Notes under the pieces: model-generated
What the model saw: only the letters and a program-made list of their open reading frames with translations
Database searches by the model: none
What the model was told of the DNA's origin: nothing
Part shown: in pieces, positions 15,040 through 24,992 of the stretch
Layout: every line of letters starts with the position of its first letter
Position numbering within the stretch: the first letter of the stretch is position 1
Position numbers and translations under genes: made by a program
Source: Sulfuracidifex metallicus DSM 6482 = JCM 9184
GTDB taxonomy: Archaea > Thermoproteota > Thermoprotei_A > Sulfolobales > Sulfolobaceae
DNA length: 64,000 nucleotides
Direction: 5' to 3'
Assembly: GCA_032834875.1 (NCBI GenBank)
Contig: CP135238.1
Coordinates: 812,011-876,010, forward strand

Positions 15040-15908
15040 AGGCTTAACGCAATCGTCTTTGATATATCTACAGTTATAACTTCTGGGTCGTTCTTAATCG
15101 TGTTGGTTCCAACAATTTTCTTCACTCCTACTTCTTTTAGTTTATCCTTTGCCCCTCCAACTAAGAGTACGTGGCATGCGGACGCAATTACGTTCTTGGC
15201 TCCCTTTGAGTATGCAAATTCTGCAGCTTGAATCATTGTGCCTCCCGTGCTTATTACGTCGTCTATGAGGATTACGTCTTTTTCCTTCAAATTCACGTTT
15301 GGAGCACCCTTTATTGACGTTTTGCCCGTCTCTTTATCCCTGACTTTCTCTATATGAGAAAAATCTCCGCCAACTATTTTGGCTATTCTTTCAGCTCTGC
15401 TAAGAGCACTCCTATCAGGAGCTAAAACGAAAGGATCAGTAACGTGCTTTCTCAATTCCACTGCTATGTCTTCGTAAGGACTTATAATCCTCACTTGTCC
15501 AGGGAAGTACTTCATTTCCTCTTCGTGGTGCGGTTCTACTACAGTAAGGGATGATATCCCGGCTTGACCCATCATTCTCAATACTGTCTTAACACTTATT
15601 GCCTCACCCTCAAGAAACCTTCTATCCTGCCTAGAGTAAGCCAAGTAGGGCACTACGGCATGAATCTTAGTTGCACCCATGTCTCTCAAAGTCTCGCTTA
15701 AGAAAAACAATTCCATCAGTCTCTTGTCTTGCTCTGGGAATGTAGATTGCACAACTACAACTTCTTTGTCCTTAACCGACCCAGGTATTCGAATGTAAGA
15801 CTCCCCGTCAGGAAAAACCTTGGATTCAGTCTTAAGTAAGGTTGATGAAAGGAATCTCGAAATGCCGTCATCCATGCCGTTGGAAGCAGGTCCTCCTACT
15901 ATAATCAT
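15036..15908 (-). CDS. prs: Ribose-phosphate pyrophosphokinase (PRPP synthase)
   Basis: Makes PRPP from ribose 5-phosphate and ATP for nucleotide, His and Trp synthesis. The 290-residue protein begins MIIVGGPASNGMDD (start at 15908; an ATG five codons upstream is less like relatives). Motifs: KVFPDGESYIRIPG, VPYLAYSRQDRRFLEGEAIS (catalytic flexible loop), VEPHHEE, and the PRPP-binding site DVILIDDVISTGGTM (about residues 207-221). Size fits archaeal class I/III enzymes. It is first in the operon with the tRNA methyltransferase and RNase Z. Confidence 0.96.
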   Translation of the reverse strand: MIIVGGPASNGMDDGISRFLSSTLLKTESKVFPDGESYIRIPGSVKDKEVVVVQSTFPEQDKRLMELFFLSETLRDMGATKIHAVVPYLAYSRQDRRFLEGEAISVKTVLRMMGQAGISSLTVVEPHHEEEMKYFPGQVRIISPYEDIAVELRKHVTDPFVLAPDRSALSRAERIAKIVGGDFSHIEKVRDKETGKTSIKGAPNVNLKEKDVILIDDVISTGGTMIQAAEFAYSKGAKNVIASACHVLLVGGAKDKLKEVGVKKIVGTNTIKNDPEVITVDISKTIALSL

Positions 15909-15962
15909 ATGGACTCTTCTCAAGGGAAGCTTTTAAGATTAAAAGAACTCATAGCTAGCTAA

Positions 15963-16727
15963 ATGTACTTCGTCTTTTTCGTCGGAACTGCCGGTTCCGG
16001 TAAGACCACACTTGTGAAAACGTTTAACGATTACTTAAGAGATCAACAGATGGACTCCACGATAATTAACCTTGATCCTGCTGTGGAGTCCTTACCTTAC
16101 ACTCCTGCGGTAGACGTTAGGGACTACGTTGACGCTTATGAAGTCATGGAGAAGTTCGGTTTAGGTCCCAACTCCTCCTTAATAGCTGCCTCCGATTTAG
16201 TCCTAACTAAAGCGTCGGAAATTAAGGAAGAAGTGGAGCAGTTAGAGTCCAATTATGTCCTGGTTGATACCCCTGGGCAAATAGAGCTTTTCGCCTACAG
16301 GGAGACAGGCAGAATGTTGGCTTCGCTCATAGCTGGAGAGAACAAGAGGGCAATGGCTTTTCTTATTGACTCCTTCATAGCTAAGGAAGCCAGAAGCTTC
16401 GTTTCCATGCTTTTACTATCAAGCTCAGTTAAATTTAGGATGGATATGCCCACCATAAACTTGTTGAGCAAGGTTGACTTGTTGACGGATAAGGAATTGG
16501 ACTTGATAAACTCCTGGAGCAACGGGGAAGAACTAGTTGATAGTCTAGGAACAATAGACGAGTATTCCTATGAGCTCATCAAATTACTCGTTGAAAGTCT
16601 TTCCTCATCCCCCATTCCTGTGTCTTCCACTTCCAACGTAGGAATGGACATGTTTTATGCTGAATTACAGAGAATATTTGCTGGAGGGGAAGATTTTCTA
16701 ACAGAAGAAGGTAACCCCACGTTATGA
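15963..16727 (+). CDS. GPN-loop GTPase
   Basis: A 254-residue homodimeric GTPase of the GPN family. G1 is FVGTAGSGKTTLVKTF (residues 5-20), the diagnostic Gly-Pro-Asn insertion is FGLGPNSSLI (about residue 67), G3 is VDTPGQIELF, and G4 is LSKVDLL. Archaeal GPN proteins are close to eukaryotic GPN1-3, which help assemble RNA polymerase II; the archaeal role is not settled. ATG lies two bases after the window's gap from prs, so the promoter overlaps the divergent gene. A T7 run at 16731-16737 just after the stop may terminate the transcript. Confidence 0.93.
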   Translation: MYFVFFVGTAGSGKTTLVKTFNDYLRDQQMDSTIINLDPAVESLPYTPAVDVRDYVDAYEVMEKFGLGPNSSLIAASDLVLTKASEIKEEVEQLESNYVLVDTPGQIELFAYRETGRMLASLIAGENKRAMAFLIDSFIAKEARSFVSMLLLSSSVKFRMDMPTINLLSKVDLLTDKELDLINSWSNGEELVDSLGTIDEYSYELIKLLVESLSSSPIPVSSTSNVGMDMFYAELQRIFAGGEDFLTEEGNPTL

Positions 16728-16761
16728 AGATTTTTTTAATTCCACACTTCCATTTATCCTC

Positions 16762-17499
16762 ATGAAAGCTAAACTAGCAAATGCTTTGTCTTTCTCGGAC
16801 GTAATATCTGCCGTTGAGAACTTCATGCCTGAAGTGAATATAGTTGCTATACCTGATGGGATTAAAATATACGGCGTCGATACGGCGAAGGTAGCATTCA
16901 TTTCAATATTTTTACCTGCAAGTTACTTTCAGGAGTATTCAATAGAAGGAGAAAAGGAACTTATAGGAGTGAAGGTAGGGGACTTATCTGACGTCCTTAA
17001 GAGGGCTGATAAGGAAGATGAATTGGAGATAAACAACAAGGAAAACAAGTTAATGATCAAATTTAACGGTAACTTAGAGAGGAAATTCGTCCTACCTCTC
17101 CTTTCTCTAGAAGAAGGTAGGGAACCTACGTTGAACTTCCAATTCTCATATCGCGCTAAGATGACCACGAATAACTTCGCTGAAGCTCTCGGTGTCCTTT
17201 CTGAAATAGGAGGAGTTCTAATACTTCAGTCCAAGGACACTAACTTGATTTTGCAAGTCGAGGGCGACATGTCAAATGCTAAGGTTGAGTTTTCGGTTAG
17301 CGGGGGTTCACTAATAGAAGCCGACGGTGTGGACGCTAGGTCAAGTTACAGCATGGAATATGTTCTAGGAACTACAACGCTTAGGAAGTCAGCTGACATA
17401 ATCGAAATAAGCTTCGGCACTGAGATACCGGTTAAACTCCATTACGAAATGCCCAACGGTGCATATGGCGACTTCTATGTCGCACCAAGGGCGGAATAG
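16762..17499 (+). CDS. pcn2: DNA polymerase sliding clamp, PCNA2-type subunit
   Basis: A 245-residue PCNA. Sulfolobales have three clamps that form a heterotrimeric ring. This one matches the PCNA2 type: N-terminus MKAKLANALSFSDVISAVENF, SSYSMEYVLGTTTLRK near residue 195, and the C-terminus GAYGDFYVAPRAE. In S. solfataricus PCNA2 lies next to the primase small subunit, as here. The gene starts the operon PCNA2 - priS - GINS15 - L44e - S27e - aIF2alpha - Nop10 and overlaps priS by 35 bases, so clamp and primase synthesis are probably coupled. Confidence 0.93.
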   Translation: MKAKLANALSFSDVISAVENFMPEVNIVAIPDGIKIYGVDTAKVAFISIFLPASYFQEYSIEGEKELIGVKVGDLSDVLKRADKEDELEINNKENKLMIKFNGNLERKFVLPLLSLEEGREPTLNFQFSYRAKMTTNNFAEALGVLSEIGGVLILQSKDTNLILQVEGDMSNAKVEFSVSGGSLIEADGVDARSSYSMEYVLGTTTLRKSADIIEISFGTEIPVKLHYEMPNGAYGDFYVAPRAE

Positions 17500-18457
17500 G
17501 ATAGTAAAGGAGCTCTTCAAGGAGTACTATTTGACTCCTGGAAGGTTAGAGCTACCCTTTGATATGGAATTAAGGGAGTTTGCGCTGCAGCCAATCGACT
17601 TTGACGGTTATATAAGGCATTTATCGTTCAGGAATGAAGGTGAATTGTTGAACTTCCTTCGGGAAAAAGTACCACTCCATTTATTTTACTCTTCGGCAAA
17701 GTACCAATTGCCAGACGCAAAGGATGTTGAAAGGAAGGGATGGATGGGAGCAGACTTACTTTTTGACATAGATGCGGACCACCTTTGTGAAACCAGAGAA
17801 ATTAAGTTCTGTCCATCTTGCGGTTCGATTTCCTCAGGTGAGAAATGTGAGAAGGACGGTACTGAACTATCTTCCTATGTGGAGATGGGTGAAGAATGTT
17901 TGAAGGAGGGGGCAAGACAAGCGTATCTGCTTGAGGATATTCTTAAGCACGACTTTGGGATGGAACCAAAGGTATACTTCTCTGGGAATAGAGGATTTCA
18001 TGTGCAAGTGGAATGCATGGGCGAATGTGCATTGCTCACCTCAGACGAAAGGAAGGAAATCGTGGATTATGTAAGCGGAGATGACGTACCAGATTATAAT
18101 GGTTCTCCAAGCGATCCAGGTTGGGTCGGAAGGAAAGCTAGGGGAGAGAAGGGGGTGATAGTCGACAGACAAGTAACAATAGATGTGAAGAGGCTGATTA
18201 GGATTCCAAATTCCCTTCATGGTAAGTCTGGTCTCTTGGTTAAAAGGGTCGAGGACGTTAAATCCTTCGTTCCAAGGTTAGACGAGCTTTCCCCTTTTAA
18301 AGGGGTAGTGTCCTTCAAGCCTTATGTATCAATAAATACTTCTCTCTATGGACAGGAGATATCTTTGGAGTTCGGTAAGATGAACATTATACCTGTTTCC
18401 CTCGGTGTTCTTCTTCATTTAAAAGATTTAGGCGAAATATTAGCTTATGTTGGATGA
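17465..18457 (+). CDS. priS: DNA primase small (catalytic) subunit
   Basis: A 330-residue catalytic primase subunit making RNA/DNA primers with PriL. Motifs: FALQPIDFDGYIRHLSF, the catalytic acidic pair LLFDIDADHL (about residues 101-110), a zinc-binding module CPSCGSISSGEKCEKDGTE (about 119-137), VYFSGNRGFHVQVE and DRQVTIDVKRLIRIPNSLHG. ATG 17465 is chosen because the first residues (MATSMSHQG) align with the S. solfataricus PriS start. It lies inside the PCNA2 gene, and the stop overlaps the GINS gene by 11 bases. Confidence 0.95.
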   Translation: MATSMSHQGRNRIVKELFKEYYLTPGRLELPFDMELREFALQPIDFDGYIRHLSFRNEGELLNFLREKVPLHLFYSSAKYQLPDAKDVERKGWMGADLLFDIDADHLCETREIKFCPSCGSISSGEKCEKDGTELSSYVEMGEECLKEGARQAYLLEDILKHDFGMEPKVYFSGNRGFHVQVECMGECALLTSDERKEIVDYVSGDDVPDYNGSPSDPGWVGRKARGEKGVIVDRQVTIDVKRLIRIPNSLHGKSGLLVKRVEDVKSFVPRLDELSPFKGVVSFKPYVSINTSLYGQEISLEFGKMNIIPVSLGVLLHLKDLGEILAYVG

Positions 18458-18920
18458 AATCCTTAGGAAGGAACTGGATTATGATGATCTGATACAAGTA
18501 TCTATGGATGAGGTAACAAAGGAAGACTTGAAAATAAAGAAAGTCCTTAACCCGATAACTGATCCCATAAACAAGGAACAGCTGAGGGTAATGAAAGAAA
18601 TGGCAAACTCCATCTTTGAACTCAGGCTTTCTAAAGTATTGGAGGGAAAACCTCCGACTGGTTTCGATAAGGGAATCATGGAAGCGGTAATGCGAATGAA
18701 GAGGTTTTACGTCTCTTTCCTTTCCTCCGAGCTTGTGATCAAGAATGGAAAGGTCTTGTGTACCGTGAAAAATGAGCTTATTTTTAAAGGCAAGAAGCTA
18801 TCGGAAGGTGATATAGTGCTTTTAGACTTCACCGATGCGGTCCTCTTTTATATCACAAATTATATAACTCCCTGCTCTCTATTTAAGAGCGATAACGATG
18901 AAGGTTCCAAAGAGCCTTAA
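18447..18920 (+). CDS. GINS complex subunit Gins15 (Gins51)
   Basis: A 157-residue protein in the place of Gins15 in S. solfataricus, directly after priS. The layout fits the A-B domain order of Sld5/Psf1-type GINS: a helical N-terminal domain ([28 protein letters not shown] region about residues 60-68) and a short C-terminal beta domain ([19 protein letters not shown]). GINS joins MCM and GAN/Cdc45 in the archaeal replicative helicase. Sequence conservation in this family is low, so synteny carries much of the call. It overlaps rpl44e by 23 bases. Confidence 0.85.
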   Translation: MLDEILRKELDYDDLIQVSMDEVTKEDLKIKKVLNPITDPINKEQLRVMKEMANSIFELRLSKVLEGKPPTGFDKGIMEAVMRMKRFYVSFLSSELVIKNGKVLCTVKNELIFKGKKLSEGDIVLLDFTDAVLFYITNYITPCSLFKSDNDEGSKEP

Positions 18921-19185
18921 TGTTTATTGTCCTAAATGCAAGGCTCACACTCCTCACTCCGTTTCTCTTTATAAAAACGGAAAGAGGAGGAGTCTAGCTG
19001 AGGGACAAAGAAGGTATGATAGAAAGAACGAAGGTTATGGAAGTACCAGAAAGCCGGAACAGAAGAGGTTCGCAAAGACTACAAAGAAGCAATCCTTAGT
19101 GTTAAAATGCACAAAATGCGGTTACGTGATTCTCAAGTCCGGTTTACGCCTTAAGAAGGTTGAGTTTGCAGAGGTGGCTAAATAA
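18898..19185 (+). CDS. rpl44e: 50S ribosomal protein L44e
   Basis: A 95-residue basic zinc-ribbon ribosomal protein. N-terminal zinc pair [14 protein letters not shown] and C-terminal pair [10 protein letters not shown] flank a conserved basic loop ([19 protein letters not shown]). This is the archaeal/eukaryotic L44e (eL42) family of the large subunit near the tRNA E site. Full length. The stop and the next ATG overlap (TAATG at 19183-19187), coupling it to S27e. Confidence 0.97.
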   Translation: MKVPKSLNVYCPKCKAHTPHSVSLYKNGKRRSLAEGQRRYDRKNEGYGSTRKPEQKRFAKTTKKQSLVLKCTKCGYVILKSGLRLKKVEFAEVAK

Positions 19186-19382
19186 TGAACAAGTTCAGGA
19201 TATTAATACCAGAACCAAACAGCAAGTACTTAAGGGTAAAGTGCAGTCAGTGCGGATACGAACAGACTGTATTTTCAAATTCTACGTTTCCTGTGAGATG
19301 CCTTTCTTGCGGATCTCAACTAGTTTTCGCTAAGGGTGGAAAAGCAAAAATAAATGGAGACATTCTAAAGGTACTAGGGTAG
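19185..19382 (+). CDS. rps27e: 30S ribosomal protein S27e
   Basis: A 65-residue zinc-ribbon ribosomal protein with C-x2-C pairs in VKCSQCGYEQTVF and RCLSCGSQLVFAKGGKAKI, the standard S27e pattern. It starts within the L44e stop and is followed one base later by the aIF2alpha gene, as in many crenarchaea. Complete. Confidence 0.97.
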   Translation: MNKFRILIPEPNSKYLRVKCSQCGYEQTVFSNSTFPVRCLSCGSQLVFAKGGKAKINGDILKVLG

Positions 19383-19383
19383 A

Positions 19384-20175
19384 ATGATACATCGAAAGGC
19401 AACTTTTCCCTCTGAAGGAGAGATATTAATAGGTACCGTAAAGAACGTTTTTGATTATGGGAGTTATATCTCCCTTGATGAATATCCTGGAGTAAATGCG
19501 TTTCTTCCGTGGAGCGAAATAAGCACCAAGTGGGTAAGAAACGTAAGGGACATAGTCAAGGAAGGTAGGAAGGTAGTAGTCAAGGTCATAAGACTAGATA
19601 GAAAGAAGGGTTCTGTAGATGTATCCCTTAAGAAGGTAACCGACGATGAGAGGAGGAAAAAGAACATAGAATGGAAGAAACTACAAAAACTCGACAAAAT
19701 ACTGGAAATAGTGGCATCTAGGTTGGGTAAAGACGAAAAGCTAGCATGGGAGGAAGTAGAGTGGAAATTGGAAAGTAAATACGATGATCCTATGGGTATG
19801 ATAGAGAAGGCAACCAAGGAAGGTCCTGAGATATTACTTAAGGCAGGTATATCTGAAGAGTGGGTAAAGCCTCTACTTGAGGAAGCATCTAAACACGTGG
19901 AAGAGAGGAAAGTGAAAGAAAGCGAGATACTTTCCATAAAGACAATGTCTGGTAGTGGAGTAGAAGTTATGAAGAATGTTCTGGACAAGGCCATAAGTTC
20001 TGTTCTTCAAAATAGGCATGGTTTCACAGTTAAGCTCTATACCATTGGAGCACCTAGATATAGGCTCGACGTTATAGGCACTGAACCTAAGGAAACGTCA
20101 AAGGTTCTACAAGAGATAGTCGAGAGTTTACTAAACAATAAAGGAGATGTTGAAATTCAGGTTGTGAAGAAATGA
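19384..20175 (+). CDS. Translation initiation factor aIF2 subunit alpha
   Basis: A 263-residue protein with an N-terminal S1/OB domain ([21 protein letters not shown] then [27 protein letters not shown]), a helical middle domain (about residues 90-175) and a C-terminal alpha/beta domain ([22 protein letters not shown]). This is the standard aIF2alpha layout. The factor delivers initiator Met-tRNA as part of the aIF2 trimer. The start is one base past the S27e stop, and its TGA overlaps the Nop10 ATG. Confidence 0.96.
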   Translation: MIHRKATFPSEGEILIGTVKNVFDYGSYISLDEYPGVNAFLPWSEISTKWVRNVRDIVKEGRKVVVKVIRLDRKKGSVDVSLKKVTDDERRKKNIEWKKLQKLDKILEIVASRLGKDEKLAWEEVEWKLESKYDDPMGMIEKATKEGPEILLKAGISEEWVKPLLEEASKHVEERKVKESEILSIKTMSGSGVEVMKNVLDKAISSVLQNRHGFTVKLYTIGAPRYRLDVIGTEPKETSKVLQEIVESLLNNKGDVEIQVVKK

Positions 20176-20342
20176 AATGGAAGTTAAGGAAATGTGAGGT
20201 CGACGGAGTTTATACATTTAAGGATAAATGCCCCGTTTGCGGAGGAACTACGAAGATTCCTCATCCGCCTAGATATTCCCCTGTAGATAAGTTCGTAAAA
20301 TATAGAATTGAGAGTAAGTTGAACAGGAAGATAGACTGCTAG
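20172..20342 (+). CDS. nop10: H/ACA ribonucleoprotein protein Nop10
   Basis: A 56-residue protein beginning [21 protein letters not shown]. It has the archaeal Nop10 zinc ribbon (CPVCGG) and the conserved linker and helix [19 protein letters not shown]. Nop10 binds Cbf5 in the guide RNP that makes pseudouridine in rRNA. ATG overlaps the aIF2alpha stop (ATGA), and this is the last gene of the seven-gene operon that begins with PCNA2. Confidence 0.97.
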   Translation: MKWKLRKCEVDGVYTFKDKCPVCGGTTKIPHPPRYSPVDKFVKYRIESKLNRKIDC

Positions 20343-20349
20343 GCAAGCT

Positions 20350-20362
20350 GTTTTTTCTTTTT
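20350..20362 (+). terminator. T-rich terminator after the PCNA2-Nop10 operon
   Basis: GTTTTTTCTTTTTC begins about eight bases after the Nop10 stop. Sulfolobales transcripts commonly end in such T-runs, and the next gene is on the opposite strand. Confidence 0.45.
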
Positions 20363-20491
20363 CATCTTATCAACCTTCCTTTTCTGTTGTTTGTCTAATC
20401 TTAGATATATAATAACAAAACATTAATATAAAAAGGGCTAATCTTAAATATAAACGAATAAGAAAAACTTTATAAAAATAAATTTAATTCC

Positions 20492-22777
20492 TTATATGTT
20501 CTCAACGACATGTTCTGGTATTACATGTCCTGGTTGTACAAACTGATAAACTAATACCATTATATATACCGTGTAAGTTCCACCATCGTTAGGTACTCCT
20601 CCAGAACCTACTGGATATAACGCAATGTAAGCAGGCTGGAAGTAAGATAACTCAACTGGAGGAAGTGGAGTTCCAGTTACTTGGAATCCGCTATTTGTTG
20701 GCGCCACACTTGTTGTGAATGGAGCTATGACTTGTCCTCCAAGACTTTCTGTACCTTCTATGAACATTTGAACTATCAGCGAATTGTATGCTCTAGGTGT
20801 CCATGCGAAAGGCTGAGCGTTCTCTATCTGGCTTATTAATCCACTTGCCAAGGTAGGATCTGTTGAGCCGTATGTTGACTCTGTAGCGTTTATTTGACTA
20901 ATCAACTCGGTACTGTTTACGAAAGAGGACTCGTTATAACCAGCTATAATTGTCATTGCACCCATTGCTTTCGCTATATCTCCTACACTGGTGGTGTAGC
21001 CAAAGAAGGGGCCAAAATTAGGTGGATATCCCAAGTACCATGTAAGCTGTCCGTTAACAACTTCACTGGTTACTGCGTCATAGGTAACTATGTATGCTGG
21101 TATAGTGTAATTGGGATTCCCGTAAGGATATACGTGATAGTAATGCTCTAGCACGTAAGCTGCGTAGCTTTCGTTGTTAAGGAACATCTGAGCCATAAGT
21201 CTAATTTGGGTTCCATTTAACGTGTTATTTTCATCTATTACAGTCTTATTTGTAAGCGTTTCAAGCCAGTAGCCGTAATCCCACCAGCTCAGTATGAACG
21301 AATGTGCAGGAGTACACTTATTGAGCCAGTCTATTGCATTTATCCAAGCGTAGTTAGTAGTAAGGAATCCAGTAGCTGAGTTGTCAATTGCTTGCGGTGC
21401 ATCACTACCCGTCGCTGCAAGTCCTGCATCAGCCACAAGGGATATTGCGAAGAGAGACAGAACCAAAATTGGAGCTAATCTATTTGATTGGCGTAGAGAT
21501 GAAACTATATAATAAATTCCTATTCCTGCAAGTGCGGCTACCAAGTAAGCTGTGTAATTGAAGAGGTAAGGCTGTTCAGAGGTTCCAAATATTGCTGCAA
21601 CTCCTAGAACCAGAAGCCATATACCTCCAAGACTACTTTTCTTTAACGAATAATATATTCCACCTATAGCCAGGAAAAGAGATATTCCGAAGTCCTCTAT
21701 CATACTAGTTATTGATTGAGGTATATATTCTGCTACAGTTTTGTCTATTGGCACAGTTATCTGGAAGAATGGATTTATGATAGCATAGTACCTAGAGGGA
21801 ATTATTGATGTAGCTAGTGACGGTTTGGCTAAAACTGCTCCAGCGATGCCTAGTACGAAAATTAGCACAATAGTAGCTGAAACAAGTATGTTCTTTGAAT
21901 CTACAAATTCCTTTGGTAGATTATTCTTAAGGTAAAGGTCAGCATAAAGCAGAATTCCTACGAATATCATTGATAAACCGTGAGCGAAACCTGAGAGGAA
22001 GCCTATTTCGTTGGGTGCAAAAGACGTTAAGAATCCTGTAGTTATAGCCATTACAGCATAGGTCTTAGATACTATCTCGTTATTCCTGTTTAACAATATA
22101 ATTAGAAACGCAGCTATTATAAGGCTAAGGTCAATGTATGTGTTTCCTCCCCAAATAATCTCTGCAAGGAACAATAATACGCCTGCTGGAATACCATAAA
22201 ATAATGGCTTTTCCTTCTTTAATGCTTCGTTGAAGAGATATATTGTGAAAAGTATCAGTACGGCTCCCCAAGAGTCTTTGGGCAATCCGCCGAGAACGTT
22301 CTTATATGTCAATGCAGGAGATACTGCAACTACTATTGCTGCAGCATAACCTGCGATTCTGTTCTCAGTTATCGACTCTACAGCCAGGAATGCAGCAATA
22401 ACACCGAAACCAGCAAGTGCGATATCGCTAAATATAGTTACAGTATATACTGCGTTAGCTCCAAAAGTACCTATAAATGGAAGAGATATGAGAGCAACAA
22501 AGAAAGGCAATCCAATTGTATCCCCTAGCTCAATGAAGTATCCCCAAGGGAACCAAGCATGAACGTCTGGTGGTACCGCGTACCAGTTTCCCCCAGCATG
22601 GGCAATGAGATTTGCATTATAAAATAGATACCATGAGTCGAATCCGTTAATTGCCAAAGGCCAATTTGCGCTTATAGCCCTTATAAGTATGGAAACTAAC
22701 GTAATTCCCAAAATTACTGGTACGTCGATGAGCCTCGTGATCCACTCGAACCTAGTTACTCTCTTAGTCGACTGCAT
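20492..22777 (-). CDS. aglB: Oligosaccharyltransferase AglB (STT3 family)
   Basis: A 761-residue polytopic membrane enzyme that transfers the lipid-linked glycan to Asn in S-layer and other surface proteins. The first half has about 12-13 membrane helices with the catalytic acidic motif [14 protein letters not shown] (about residue 40) and a second loop [17 protein letters not shown]. The signature [12 protein letters not shown] stands near residue 495, after the last membrane helices, followed by a soluble, sequon-rich C-terminal domain. Sulfolobales have a single essential AglB. It is transcribed alone, with tRNA-Ile upstream on the same strand. Confidence 0.95.
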   Translation of the reverse strand: MQSTKRVTRFEWITRLIDVPVILGITLVSILIRAISANWPLAINGFDSWYLFYNANLIAHAGGNWYAVPPDVHAWFPWGYFIELGDTIGLPFFVALISLPFIGTFGANAVYTVTIFSDIALAGFGVIAAFLAVESITENRIAGYAAAIVVAVSPALTYKNVLGGLPKDSWGAVLILFTIYLFNEALKKEKPLFYGIPAGVLLFLAEIIWGGNTYIDLSLIIAAFLIILLNRNNEIVSKTYAVMAITTGFLTSFAPNEIGFLSGFAHGLSMIFVGILLYADLYLKNNLPKEFVDSKNILVSATIVLIFVLGIAGAVLAKPSLATSIIPSRYYAIINPFFQITVPIDKTVAEYIPQSITSMIEDFGISLFLAIGGIYYSLKKSSLGGIWLLVLGVAAIFGTSEQPYLFNYTAYLVAALAGIGIYYIVSSLRQSNRLAPILVLSLFAISLVADAGLAATGSDAPQAIDNSATGFLTTNYAWINAIDWLNKCTPAHSFILSWWDYGYWLETLTNKTVIDENNTLNGTQIRLMAQMFLNNESYAAYVLEHYYHVYPYGNPNYTIPAYIVTYDAVTSEVVNGQLTWYLGYPPNFGPFFGYTTSVGDIAKAMGAMTIIAGYNESSFVNSTELISQINATESTYGSTDPTLASGLISQIENAQPFAWTPRAYNSLIVQMFIEGTESLGGQVIAPFTTSVAPTNSGFQVTGTPLPPVELSYFQPAYIALYPVGSGGVPNDGGTYTVYIMVLVYQFVQPGHVIPEHVVENI

Positions 22778-22821
22778 ACAACCTCAATAACTTCACGTTT
22801 TTAATAAGCTTAATCCAAAAA

Positions 22822-22908
22822 TGGGCCCGGGGGGATTTGGACCCCCGACCTCCCGGTTACTGACCAGGGATATCAGCCGGGCGCTCCACCATGCTAAGCT
22901 ACGGGCCC
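22822..22908 (-). tRNA. tRNA-Ile(GAU) with a 13-base intron
   Basis: Acceptor GGGCCCG/CGGGCCC with discriminator A, D arm GCTTAGCATGGTGGAGC, anticodon stem CCCGG/CCGGG, T arm GGGGG-TCCAAAT-CCCCC. The anticodon loop begins CTGATA, giving anticodon GAT, followed by 13 extra bases that fit an archaeal intron at the usual 37/38 position (about 22858-22870). The total of 87 bases equals 74 plus 13. No CCA is encoded, in agreement with the cca gene nearby. Confidence 0.9.
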
Positions 22909-23189
22909 ACAACTTCTTTTGATGATCTTGTTTTTAAGATTTTCTTGGTGTTTCCTTATTTCTAACTATTTTTTAAGAAAGTAATTAGATTATATACATA
23001 AAATGAAAAGTTTAAATAATCGTTATGTTTCTATGCATGTAAGTTAAAAAATTTTAAAGTTTCTCCGTCAAATTTTCGTTGGATAAGTGAAAACTGTTCT
23101 AAAAGATAGCTTAATAATTAAAAACAATTAGTGAAAATTCGTAGTAATGCTTAAGAAGTATTTGTCATTCTTCTCCTTTGAGGAAAAAG

Positions 23190-24752
23190 ATGGTCAGGAA
23201 AGCAAGTGTAGAAGGAGGCGTCTTACGGGCGCCATTAATTAGAGCATTTGTATTCTCTTTGGCAGTCTTTATATTCGTAGGACTTACGGTAGTTCCTCAT
23301 GCATCCACTTCAAATGTTACAGCAGAATTACAATCTCTTAACGCTAGCATAGCCGCAATAAAGAACTCTACAGCAGACTATCCATCCGCTGCAGTGCCAT
23401 CTTGGCTTAGCGTAGGCTCTAACTCTTGGATGCTCACAGCAGCTACGTTAGTAGGTCTTCAAAGCGTACCTGGTGTAGCATTGCTTTATGCAGGGTTGTC
23501 CAAGAAGAAATATGCAGTAAACTCTGCTATGATGGTTTTCTACGCTTTCGCTGCGGTTCTTATAATATGGATGATTGCTGGATACAACTTCGGTTTCGGA
23601 CCAGCGGCAGTTAAGATAGGTTCCTATGGAATATTTGGTACGCCAACTCCAGCTACAGCCGGTTTATATGAGGCATCCCAAACTATTTATGGTCCATCTG
23701 GAACACCTTTAGATATACCAACCGCGACTTACATATTCTTCCAATTTGTATTCGCCGCAATAACCCCTGTTCTTTTGGCAGGAGGAGTATTGGAAAGGAT
23801 GAACTTCAAAGCATGGATGATATTCGTACCTATATGGTCCTTATTAGTATACAGTCCAGTAGCTTATTGGTTGTTCGCAGGCGGATGGCTTAACGCTTTA
23901 GGTGCAGTAGATTTCAGTGGAGGTTACGTCATACACGTAGATGCTGGAGTTGGAGCTCTAGCTGCAGCATTCGCCGTAGGACCTAGACTAGCATCTGAAA
24001 GGAAGCTTGAGGCTCACAGCTTACCTCTGGTTTTAGCTGGAGCTGGACTAGTCTGGTTAGGCTGGGACGGTTTCAACGGAGGTGACCCTGGTGGTGCTAC
24101 TATAGACGCTGCAATAGCTGTGTTAAACACTAACATAGCCACCGCTGCTAGTGCGATCGCTTGGATAGGAATGGATATGGCTTTCTTCAAGAAACCTACG
24201 TTAGTAGGCGCAGTTAGTGGTGCAGTAACTGGTTTAGTAGCTATAACTCCAGCCGCAGGTTACATAAACGGATGGGAAGCCATATTGATAGGTATCGCCT
24301 CTGGAACTGTACCATGGATATCGTTATATAAACTTGAACCTAAACTGAAGGCTGACGATACATTAGGCGTATTCTCTACTCACGGTATAGCAGGAATATT
24401 AGGAGGTCTGTTGACAGGTATATTTGCTGATCCTAACGTAACCAAGTACATTGCGCCTGGACTAAAAGGTGCACTATATGGTGACTTCTACCAGTTGGGA
24501 ATTCAAGCATTCGCTGCAGGTGTAGTATTCGTATATGACTTTGCAATAACTTATGGTCTACTAAAGCTGATAGGGTTATTCGTACCTCTGAGAGTCAGCA
24601 CGGATACCATGGCTGTGGGAGACTATGAGATTCATGGAGAAGTAGCATACTCTGAGTTACTAGCCACTATACCATCCTCCAAGAAGGAAAAATCCCAAGT
24701 TAGTGAAACCAATGATGTCCAAGAGCCCCGTGACAAAAAGGAATCCGACTAA
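23190..24752 (+). CDS. amt: Ammonium transporter (Amt family)
   Basis: About 520 residues: an N-terminal hydrophobic signal-like segment (about 17-36), a short extracellular region, then the 11-helix Amt core. Key residues visible: [23 protein letters not shown] at the start of the core, the first pore His in [29 protein letters not shown], and the second pore His in [18 protein letters not shown]. The C-terminal cytoplasmic tail is Lys/Glu/Ser-rich. ATG 23190 is chosen; a TTG at 23178 would add four residues. No P-II regulator gene is adjacent. The 270 bases upstream are AT-rich and hold its promoter. Confidence 0.93.
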   Translation: MVRKASVEGGVLRAPLIRAFVFSLAVFIFVGLTVVPHASTSNVTAELQSLNASIAAIKNSTADYPSAAVPSWLSVGSNSWMLTAATLVGLQSVPGVALLYAGLSKKKYAVNSAMMVFYAFAAVLIIWMIAGYNFGFGPAAVKIGSYGIFGTPTPATAGLYEASQTIYGPSGTPLDIPTATYIFFQFVFAAITPVLLAGGVLERMNFKAWMIFVPIWSLLVYSPVAYWLFAGGWLNALGAVDFSGGYVIHVDAGVGALAAAFAVGPRLASERKLEAHSLPLVLAGAGLVWLGWDGFNGGDPGGATIDAAIAVLNTNIATAASAIAWIGMDMAFFKKPTLVGAVSGAVTGLVAITPAAGYINGWEAILIGIASGTVPWISLYKLEPKLKADDTLGVFSTHGIAGILGGLLTGIFADPNVTKYIAPGLKGALYGDFYQLGIQAFAAGVVFVYDFAITYGLLKLIGLFVPLRVSTDTMAVGDYEIHGEVAYSELLATIPSSKKEKSQVSETNDVQEPRDKKESD

Positions 24753-24900
24753 AATACAGAATTAAAAACTATATCTGAAATAGCCTTATATTATTATAGA
24801 CGTTTTATATTTTTATTTTAGAATCCAATGCTTCCTTCTTCATTTTAACTCTGGTATCTATTTTCTTAGTTATAAATAAGGAATAACATAGGATTGTAAA

Positions 24901-24955
24901 GCTCAGGGCTGCAGTGGTTTATATCACAGATCCATTCGCCCATCGGTCATCATTG
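24901..24955 (-). ncRNA. Candidate C/D box guide sRNA
   Basis: Read on the minus strand, a C box ATGATGA (24947-24953) and a D box CTGA (24903-24906) are about 40 bases apart. Internal D'/C'-like sequences (TCTG next to TGTGATA, about 24922-24932) lie between them. Both spacers are of guide length (about 13-16 bases). This is the standard archaeal C/D box layout for 2'-O-methylation guides. It lies in the 240-base gap between amt and the peptidase gene, where no protein frame is seen. The targets are not determined. Confidence 0.65.
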
Positions 24956-24992
24956 CTAATTTAATAATCATGTTAAGCATGTCTATATAGAT

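Noticed and set aside
19464-19994. 176-codon minus-strand frame inside the aIF2alpha gene
   Set aside because: The plus strand encodes a complete, conserved initiation factor. The antisense product is Ser/Phe-rich without a known domain.
22920-22970. Possible C/D box RNA after tRNA-Ile (TTGATGAT at about 22919)
   Set aside because: No D box CTGA follows within 70 bases, and the stretch is plain T-rich sequence.
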